In this document: piece after piece, positions 7,531-11,754 of the stretch
Layout of the letters: each line of letters opens with the position of its first letter
Position numbering within the stretch: position 1 is the first letter of the stretch
NCBI GenBank assembly: GCA_900768785.1
Contig: CAAGEG010000079.1
Coordinates: forward strand, 1-11,754
Origin: an uncultured Prevotella sp.
Lineage (GTDB): Bacteria; Bacteroidota; Bacteroidia; Bacteroidales; Bacteroidaceae
DNA: 11,754 nt
Direction of reading: 5' to 3'
The notes under the pieces: generated by a model
The model's input: the letters and a program-made list of their open reading frames with translations, nothing else
Told to the model about the DNA's origin: nothing
The model's database searches: none
Program-made: the position numbers and the translations under genes

Positions 7531-8615
7531 AACTTGAAGATAAACGTATTGCAGTACTGCTGTCGGGAGGTGTAGATAGCTCGGTTGTTTTGTATGAACT
7601 GGCGAATAGGGGGCATCATCCCGATTGTTTCTATATAAAGATCGGTCCGGAAGAGAATGAAGAATGGGACTGTTCTTCAGAGGAGGATATGGAAATGGCA
7701 ACAGCCGTGTCGGCACGCTATGGTTGCCGTTTGCAGGTTGTTGATTGTCATAAGGAATATTGGGACAAGGTAACTAAATACACTATGGACAAGGTGCGCA
7801 ACGGTTATACACCAAATCCTGATGTTATGTGTAATCGTCTTATTAAATTCGGTGCTTTTGATGAGAAAGTTGGTCACAACTATGACATTATTGCTACAGG
7901 ACATTATGCGGGTACCGAAATTGTTGATGGCAAGAAATGGCTCATAACTGCACCAGACCCGGTGAAAGACCAAACAGATTTCTTGGCACAGATATATAAT
8001 TGGCAACTGCAAAAAGCTATATTCCCCATTGGACATTACATGAAAGACGAGGTTAGAGCTATTGCTGAACGCGAACACCTTGTGAATGCTAAGCGTAAAG
8101 ATAGTCAGGGAATATGTTTCTTGGGCAAGATAAACTATAATGATTATATTCGTCGTTATCTTGGAGATAATCCGGGCGATGTTGTAGATATAGAAACAGG
8201 CAAGGTATTAGGTAAACACAATGGACTATGGTTTCATACTATTGGTCAGCGTCATGGACTTGGCTTTGGCGGAGGTCCGTGGTATGCGGTAAGAAAAGAT
8301 ATGAACAGCAATATCTTGTATGTGAGTCGTGGCTTTGATCCTATTACCGTATATAAGAAAGACTTTGAGATTTGTGATTTTCATTTTCTCACTTGCAACA
8401 TTTGGGAACATAAAGATACGGCAGATATTACATTCAAAATAAGACACACGCCGGAATATCATCCCGCAAAGTTGGAGAAAAAAGAGAATGGTCGTTATCT
8501 CATTCATTCCGAACATCTCATTCAGGGTGTTGCTCCGGGACAGTTTTGTGTTGTTTATGATGAAAATCATCATCGCTGCATAGGTAGTGGAGAGATTGCA
8601 ATGAGTCTTGAATAA
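7527..8615 (+). CDS. mnmA: tRNA-specific 2-thiouridylase
   Basis: MnmA adenylates and thiolates U34 (s2U) in the tRNAs for Lys, Glu and Gln, taking sulfur from a cysteine-desulfurase relay. The 362 aa match the family (368 in E. coli). The PP-loop is SGGVDSS (13-19). The catalytic cysteine pair is present: C102 in PNPDVMCNR, the nucleophile, and C197 in DSQGICFLG, which carries the persulfide. ATGHYA (123-128), HTIGQRHGLG (237-246) and the C-terminal APGQFCVVY are typical. The ATG overlaps the queC stop (ATGA at 7527-7530), indicating coupled translation. Bacteroidales genomes often carry more than one MnmA paralogue, so this may not be the only copy. No truncation or lost residue is seen. 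Confidence 0.95.
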   Translation: MKLEDKRIAVLLSGGVDSSVVLYELANRGHHPDCFYIKIGPEENEEWDCSSEEDMEMATAVSARYGCRLQVVDCHKEYWDKVTKYTMDKVRNGYTPNPDVMCNRLIKFGAFDEKVGHNYDIIATGHYAGTEIVDGKKWLITAPDPVKDQTDFLAQIYNWQLQKAIFPIGHYMKDEVRAIAEREHLVNAKRKDSQGICFLGKINYNDYIRRYLGDNPGDVVDIETGKVLGKHNGLWFHTIGQRHGLGFGGGPWYAVRKDMNSNILYVSRGFDPITVYKKDFEICDFHFLTCNIWEHKDTADITFKIRHTPEYHPAKLEKKENGRYLIHSEHLIQGVAPGQFCVVYDENHHRCIGSGEIAMSLE

Positions 8616-8645
8616 GCGCAATAAATACTTTATCAATAACTTGTT

Positions 8646-8693
8646 ATAATATTTCGGTTAAACATAACCGTAAGGCGTGTTTCCAAATATTAT
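8646..8693 (+). terminator. Structured 3' region of queC-mnmA, possible terminator
   Basis: A 6-bp hairpin, CGGTTA-AACA-TAACCG (8655-8670), is enclosed by a 9-bp outer inverted repeat, ATAATATTT (8646-8654) and AAATATTAT (8685-8693). A moderately T-rich stretch follows. It lies 31 nt after the mnmA stop and could end that transcript, although the U-tract is poor. Confidence 0.4.
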
Positions 8694-8795
8694 TGTTTCA
8701 ATTTCTTTATATGTACATGGATGAGATAAAGTATGTATTTTGTTTTTAAAAAGAACTCTTTATACACAATATTAACACGATTCTAAGGTAGTTCC

Positions 8796-8829
8796 AAAAA
8801 ATAAAAAAAGAGCCCAAAAGGCTCTTTTT
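8796..8829. terminator. Bidirectional terminator between mnmA and fabI
   Basis: AAAAAGAGCC (8805-8814) pairs with GGCTCTTTTT (8820-8829) around the loop CAAAA. On the - strand the stem runs into a long T-rich tail (complement of 8796-8809), ideal for fabI, whose stop lies 22 nt away. On the + strand it is followed by GGTTTTTATTT and can act as backstop for queC-mnmA. Confidence 0.85.
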
Positions 8830-8850
8830 GGTTTTTATTTGTGTGGAAGT

Positions 8851-9708
8851 TTATCCGTAGATAATCTTTCCGTTCTCGTCTTCGTATGGAGTGAGGTCTT
8901 TTGCATATTGGTTCATAGCACGTAAACTCATACCCATAGAAGAGAAACCACCATCGTGGAAGAGATTTTGCATAGTTACTTTACGTGTGAAATCAGAGAA
9001 CATCATCACGCAATAGTTTGCACACTCCTCTGCATCAGCATTTCCGAGAGGAGACATCTTGTTTGCAAAGTCCATCAGATTATCCATATCCTTGATTCCT
9101 TTACCTGCTGTGGTTGGGGTAGGAGATTGTGATATGGTGTTTATACGTACGTTCTTCTCACGACCATAGATATATCCGAAGCTTCTTGCAATACTTTCGA
9201 GCATGCTCTTTGCGTCTGCCATATCGTTATATCCGAAGAAAGTGCGTTGCGAAGCAACATAAGTGAGGGCTACAACAGAACCATATTCGGCAATAGCATC
9301 TTGTTTCTTGGCTACTTGCAACATTTTGTGGAAAGATATTGCAGAGATATCCAAAGTCTTTTGCAGGTAGCTGTAGTCAAGATCATCGTAAGTGCGATGT
9401 TTGCGTACATTAGGACTCATACCAATAGAATGGAGAACGAAGTCAATTTTTCCGCCAAGAAGCTCTACCGACTGTGCGAAAACTTTCTCAAGATCTTCAA
9501 CGCTTGTAGCATCGGCAGGTATTACCGGAGCATCAAGTTGCTTGCTTAGTTCGTCAAGTTCACCCATTCTCAACGCCATAGGTGTGTTGCTGAGTGTTAT
9601 CTTCGCTCCTTCTTCAACAGCCTTCACGGCTACTTTCCATGCTATGGACTCAGAGTTTAGTGCGCCGAAAATAATTCCGCGCTTACCTTTCAATAAGTTG
9701 TGATTCAT
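8851..9708 (-). CDS. fabI: Enoyl-[acyl-carrier-protein] reductase (FabI type)
   Basis: FabI reduces the trans-2-enoyl-ACP double bond with NAD(P)H, the last step of each fatty-acid elongation cycle, in the cytoplasm. The 285 aa are somewhat longer than E. coli FabI (262); the extra is mostly a C-terminal tail (about 256-285), which I recall as typical of Bacteroidetes. The nucleotide-binding start is GIIFGALNSESIAWKVA (11-27), and HSIGMS follows at 93-98. The active site is complete: Y150 in ALTYVAS, then Y160-x6-K167 in GYNDMADAK, matching Y146, Y156 and K163 of E. coli. INTISQSPTPTTAG (189-202) and FHDGGFSS (250-257) are family landmarks. It has its own -7 element 35 nt upstream and a strong terminator. 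This is the enzyme class targeted by triclosan; no resistance change can be judged here. Confidence 0.96.
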   Translation of the reverse strand: MNHNLLKGKRGIIFGALNSESIAWKVAVKAVEEGAKITLSNTPMALRMGELDELSKQLDAPVIPADATSVEDLEKVFAQSVELLGGKIDFVLHSIGMSPNVRKHRTYDDLDYSYLQKTLDISAISFHKMLQVAKKQDAIAEYGSVVALTYVASQRTFFGYNDMADAKSMLESIARSFGYIYGREKNVRINTISQSPTPTTAGKGIKDMDNLMDFANKMSPLGNADAEECANYCVMMFSDFTRKVTMQNLFHDGGFSSMGMSLRAMNQYAKDLTPYEDENGKIIYG

Positions 9709-9742
9709 TTATTTATTATCCTAATTAGTGAAAAATCGTTTG

Positions 9743-9750
9743 CAAAGATA
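9743..9750 (-). promoter_or_regulatory. -7 promoter element of fabI
   Basis: The - strand reads TATCTTTG, a perfect TAnnTTTG match, giving a leader of roughly 28 nt. No clear -33 element is found at the normal distance. Nothing in the 175 nt between the PurF-like stop and fabI looks like a strong terminator, so some readthrough from the upstream gene is possible. Confidence 0.55.
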
Positions 9751-9883
9751 CTGCAAATATGAGACATAATGAAATAAAGCTGCAATAAAATGAATTTTAC
9801 CTCATCTGTTACCACTGTTTGTATTCTTATATCTCTTAATATTTCTCAATAAACTCTTTTGGGCTTTAATATATTCAATATGT

Positions 9884-11320
9884 TTAATCCTTGTTATCGT
9901 TTTCGTTTTCAGCATAGAAATAGCTGCTACCGTCAAAACAATGGGTACAGATACGTTCTTTTGGCATGCCAATAGCTTTAACAAGGGTTTCTATCTTGTT
10001 GAACTTTACACTTGTAAGTCCAAGACGACGACCGATTTCTTCAACCATGCGCTTGTATTGTGGACTGTCGGTAGTGGCATAAAGGTCTAACTTGCTGTTG
10101 GCATTGCCTTCGAAGTCTTGTATTATGCGGCGCGTAATAAGTTCAAGGTCGCTCTTTGATGCTGTAAAACCAATAAATGGACAGCTGTAAACAAGCGGCG
10201 GACAAGAAATTCTTGCATGCACTTCCTTTGCTCCATATTCAAAAAATGTCCTTACGTTGTCTCTTAACTGTGTACCTCTTACTATTGAGTCGTCGCAGAA
10301 CACCACTCGTTGGTCTTTAAGAATGGCTTCGTTGGGTATAAGCTTCATCTTTGCTACAAGGTTTCTACGGCTTTGGTTGCCCGGTGTAAACGAGCGTGGC
10401 CATGTAGGAGTATATTTTAATACTGCACGCTTATATGGTATTTTGTGACCTTCAGCATATCCGAGAGCCGTACCTACACCCGAGTCGGGTACGCCACAAA
10501 CACAATCAGCCTCTGTGTCGTCCTCTTCTCCCATAACTTTACCTGCAGTCTCTCTAACATACTCCGTATTTATTCCTTCGTAGTCGCTTGCCGGGAAGCC
10601 ATAGTAAACCCATAGGAAAGAACAAATCTGACATTTGTTGAATGGCTTTTGTAATATTTCAATGCCGTCAGCTTTTATTTTAACAATCTCACCCGGACCT
10701 ATATCTCTTATGGGCTTAAAGTCTAAGTTTGGCAGAGATGTAGTTTCGCTTGTCACAGCATAGCCTTCGTCCTTCTTTCCAATAACGATGGGAGTTCTTC
10801 CGAGAGCATCACGGGCAGCAATAATGCCGTCTTCGGTAAGAATAAGTATAGAACACGAACCCTTAACTTTCTTATAAACGATATTTATACCATCTGTAAA
10901 CGTGTCTCCCATGTTTATCATAAGAGCCACAAGTTCTGTTTGGTTAATGTTATTAGCACTCATCTCACTGAGATGCATACGTTTGTCAAGCAGCTCTTTG
11001 GCAATTTCTCTCGTGTTGTTTATTTTTGCTACTGTAACAACGGCAAATCTTCCGAGATGTGAATTGATGAGTATTGGTTGCGGGTCGGTATCGCTAATTA
11101 CGCCAATACCCGACTTTCCGGCAAACTTTTCTAACTCGCTCTCAAAACGAGACCTGAAATAGTCGCGTTCCAAACTGTGAATGCTTCGTGTAAAGCCTTT
11201 TTCTTTATCAAAAGTTACAAGACCTGCTCTTTTAGTTCCAAGATGTGAGTTGTAGTCTGTGCCGTAAAACAAGTCATTAACGCAGTCTTTTACTTCAATA
11301 TTACCGAAGAAACCTCCCAT
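9884..11320 (-). CDS. PurF-family amidophosphoribosyltransferase homologue without glutaminase residues
   Basis: This 478-aa protein has the full PurF architecture: an Ntn glutaminase-like domain (1 to about 225) and a phosphoribosyltransferase domain (about 230-460). Automated annotation would call it purF, which normally makes phosphoribosylamine from PRPP and glutamine. The PRPP loop VVFCDDSIVRGTQ (339-351) and pyrophosphate loop GVPDSG (276-281) are intact, as are C233, C380, C458 and C461, matching the [4Fe-4S] ligands of Bacillus PurF. The N-terminus, however, reads MGGFFG instead of MCGIVG, so the nucleophilic Cys is absent, and the other glutaminase residues also differ. An in-frame TAA ten codons upstream, with no ATG or Cys between, rules out a missed propeptide. 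The flexible loop KNRYVGRTF becomes KYTPTWPRSF (302-311). It may be ammonia-dependent, use another substrate or be regulatory. From memory, similar MGGFFG proteins occur in Bacteroides, so it is probably an old paralogue. Confidence 0.85.
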   Translation of the reverse strand: MGGFFGNIEVKDCVNDLFYGTDYNSHLGTKRAGLVTFDKEKGFTRSIHSLERDYFRSRFESELEKFAGKSGIGVISDTDPQPILINSHLGRFAVVTVAKINNTREIAKELLDKRMHLSEMSANNINQTELVALMINMGDTFTDGINIVYKKVKGSCSILILTEDGIIAARDALGRTPIVIGKKDEGYAVTSETTSLPNLDFKPIRDIGPGEIVKIKADGIEILQKPFNKCQICSFLWVYYGFPASDYEGINTEYVRETAGKVMGEEDDTEADCVCGVPDSGVGTALGYAEGHKIPYKRAVLKYTPTWPRSFTPGNQSRRNLVAKMKLIPNEAILKDQRVVFCDDSIVRGTQLRDNVRTFFEYGAKEVHARISCPPLVYSCPFIGFTASKSDLELITRRIIQDFEGNANSKLDLYATTDSPQYKRMVEEIGRRLGLTSVKFNKIETLVKAIGMPKERICTHCFDGSSYFYAENENDNKD

Positions 11321-11361
11321 TTTTATTGTTGGTATTAGGTGTGAGAATTATAATTGCGTTG

Positions 11362-11369
11362 CAAAAATA
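11362..11369 (-). promoter_or_regulatory. -7 promoter element of the PurF-like gene
   Basis: The - strand reads TATTTTTG, which fits TAnnTTTG, and would give a leader of about 35 nt. No convincing -33 element is seen; the surrounding sequence is very A/T-rich, so chance matches are more likely than elsewhere. Confidence 0.45.
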
Positions 11370-11550
11370 TAAATATTTTGTGAAAAATACTATGGTTTTT
11401 AACTTAAATACTAATAGGTATCCTCAACAATTTTATAAGCTTATGTTTAGTTTTAGTTTCTATGCTTGGAATATTTTAGTTTCTAATTGGATACATTCAT
11501 TTAATCTGTGTTCTAAAAATATGATATTAATCTGTTTTCAGGTAGTGTCT

Positions 11551-11580
11551 GAAAGTTTTATGCACAAAGGTATAACTTTC
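11551..11580 (-). promoter_or_regulatory. -7-like element inside an inverted repeat, possible operator
   Basis: GAAAGTT (11551-11557) and AACTTTC (11574-11580) are perfect 7-bp inverted repeats, extendable to 9 matches in 11. Between them the - strand reads TACCTTTG (11565-11572), a perfect -7 match. A transcript from here would run left towards the PurF-like gene, whose start is about 235 nt away. CAA complements at 11596-11600 lie too far out for a standard -33 element. Confidence 0.35.
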
Positions 11581-11598
11581 CGTGTTGATAATATACAA

Positions 11599-11631
11599 CA
11601 AAGCCAAAGGTCGTTAAGATCTCTGGCTTTG
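11599..11631. terminator. Hairpin, possible terminator
   Basis: CAAAGCCA (11599-11606) pairs with TGGCTTTG (11624-11631) around a 17-nt loop; two more pairs follow after an A/A mismatch. On the + strand it is followed by ATGTTTTATAG, a short T-run. It could end a leftward transcript coming from beyond the window, or insulate the PurF-like gene. Confidence 0.4.
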
Positions 11632-11647
11632 ATGTTTTATAGTTTAT

Positions 11648-11735
11648 GTATGTAGTTTTACTATTCTAAGTATATAGTTTAGCTGCTCTAAGTATATGGT
11701 TTAGCTAACCTAAACATGTAGTTTATGTTGCTTAA
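11648..11735. repeat. Four imperfect 22-bp tandem repeats
   Basis: Units start at 11648, 11670, 11692 and 11714, each exactly 22 bp, with the approximate pattern GTATRTAGTTTAGCTGCTCTAA. Best conserved are TA[GT] TTTA near the middle (TAGTTT or TGGTTT) and the terminal TAA. A partial unit, TATAGTTTA, precedes the array at 11639-11647. There are no unique spacers between units, so this is not a CRISPR array. Confidence 0.75.
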
Positions 11736-11754
11736 CTTACTATGCTGCAACGAA

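Larger units (their letters stand above)
11370..11754. other. Non-coding region right of the PurF-like gene
   Basis: No credible gene lies here. The one open frame of about 109 codons on the + strand (11326-11655) starts in the opposite-strand leader and shows no recognisable motif. The region holds an inverted repeat around a -7-like element, a hairpin and a 22-bp repeat array, listed separately. The neighbouring gene on the right is outside the window. Confidence 0.6.

Noticed and set aside
6847..8615. queC as part of a 7-deazaguanine DNA-modification (Dpd) or defence island
   Set aside because: No dpd, restriction or defence genes are present; both genes are standard tRNA-modification enzymes with intact motifs.
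9802..9984. 60-codon open frame on the - strand overlapping the end of the PurF-like gene
   Set aside because: It lies in a different frame over the Cys-rich end of the real gene and A/T-rich intergenic DNA; no motif or start signal supports it.
11281..11350. Mis-called start hiding a catalytic Cys in the PurF-like protein
   Set aside because: The ten codons between the upstream in-frame TAA and the ATG contain no Met and no Cys, and no frameshift is needed to reach full family length.
11326..11655. 109-codon open frame on the + strand
   Set aside because: Low-complexity A/T-rich translation without motifs, starting in the opposite gene's leader and covering promoter-like and hairpin elements.
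11648..11735. CRISPR array
   Set aside because: The 22-bp units are contiguous and degenerate with no spacers, and there are no cas genes in the window.

Overview
The window looks like chromosomal housekeeping DNA from a member of the Bacteroidales, perhaps a Prevotellaceae relative. The reasons are AT-rich intergenic DNA, starts without Shine-Dalgarno sequences, several copies of the Bacteroidetes -7 promoter element TAnnTTTG, and proteins that match Bacteroidales-type MutA/MutB, PGK, QueC, MnmA and FabI. I see no phage, insertion sequence, tRNA, rRNA or CRISPR array. The genus is inference.

Layout, left to right. 1-288: intergenic, with a strong promoter and an unusually long leader. 289-4289 (+): mutA and mutB, the two subunits of adenosylcobalamin-dependent methylmalonyl-CoA mutase, overlapping by 4 bp and ending at a 17-bp terminator hairpin. 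4454-5215 (-): an exported M15-family zinc peptidase. 5351-6598 (-): phosphoglycerate kinase. 6847-8615 (+): queC and mnmA, overlapping by 4 bp; both encode PP-loop ATPases that serve modification of tRNA wobble position 34. 8851-9708 (-): enoyl-ACP reductase fabI. 9884-11320 (-): a PurF-family protein. 11321-11754: no gene, but a promoter, an inverted repeat around a second -7 element, a hairpin and four 22-bp tandem repeats.

Most of the window is ordinary central metabolism: a succinate/propionate step (MutAB), glycolysis (PGK), fatty-acid elongation (FabI) and tRNA modification (QueC, MnmA). The gene most worth study is the PurF homologue. Its start is fixed by an in-frame stop ten codons upstream, and by hand alignment every glutaminase residue I could place (nucleophilic Cys, Gln-binding Arg and Asp, oxyanion-hole Asn-Gly) is replaced. 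The PRPP-binding loop and all four cysteines that hold a [4Fe-4S] cluster in Bacillus-type PurF remain, and the loop that closes over PRPP is rewritten. It is probably an intact phosphoribosyltransferase-fold protein with another nitrogen donor, another substrate or a regulatory role. Other points of interest are the long mutAB leader, a cysteine cluster in MutA, the queC-mnmA pairing, a promoter-like element inside the pgk terminator, and the 22-bp repeat array. All alignments were made by eye from remembered family sequences; no database search was possible.
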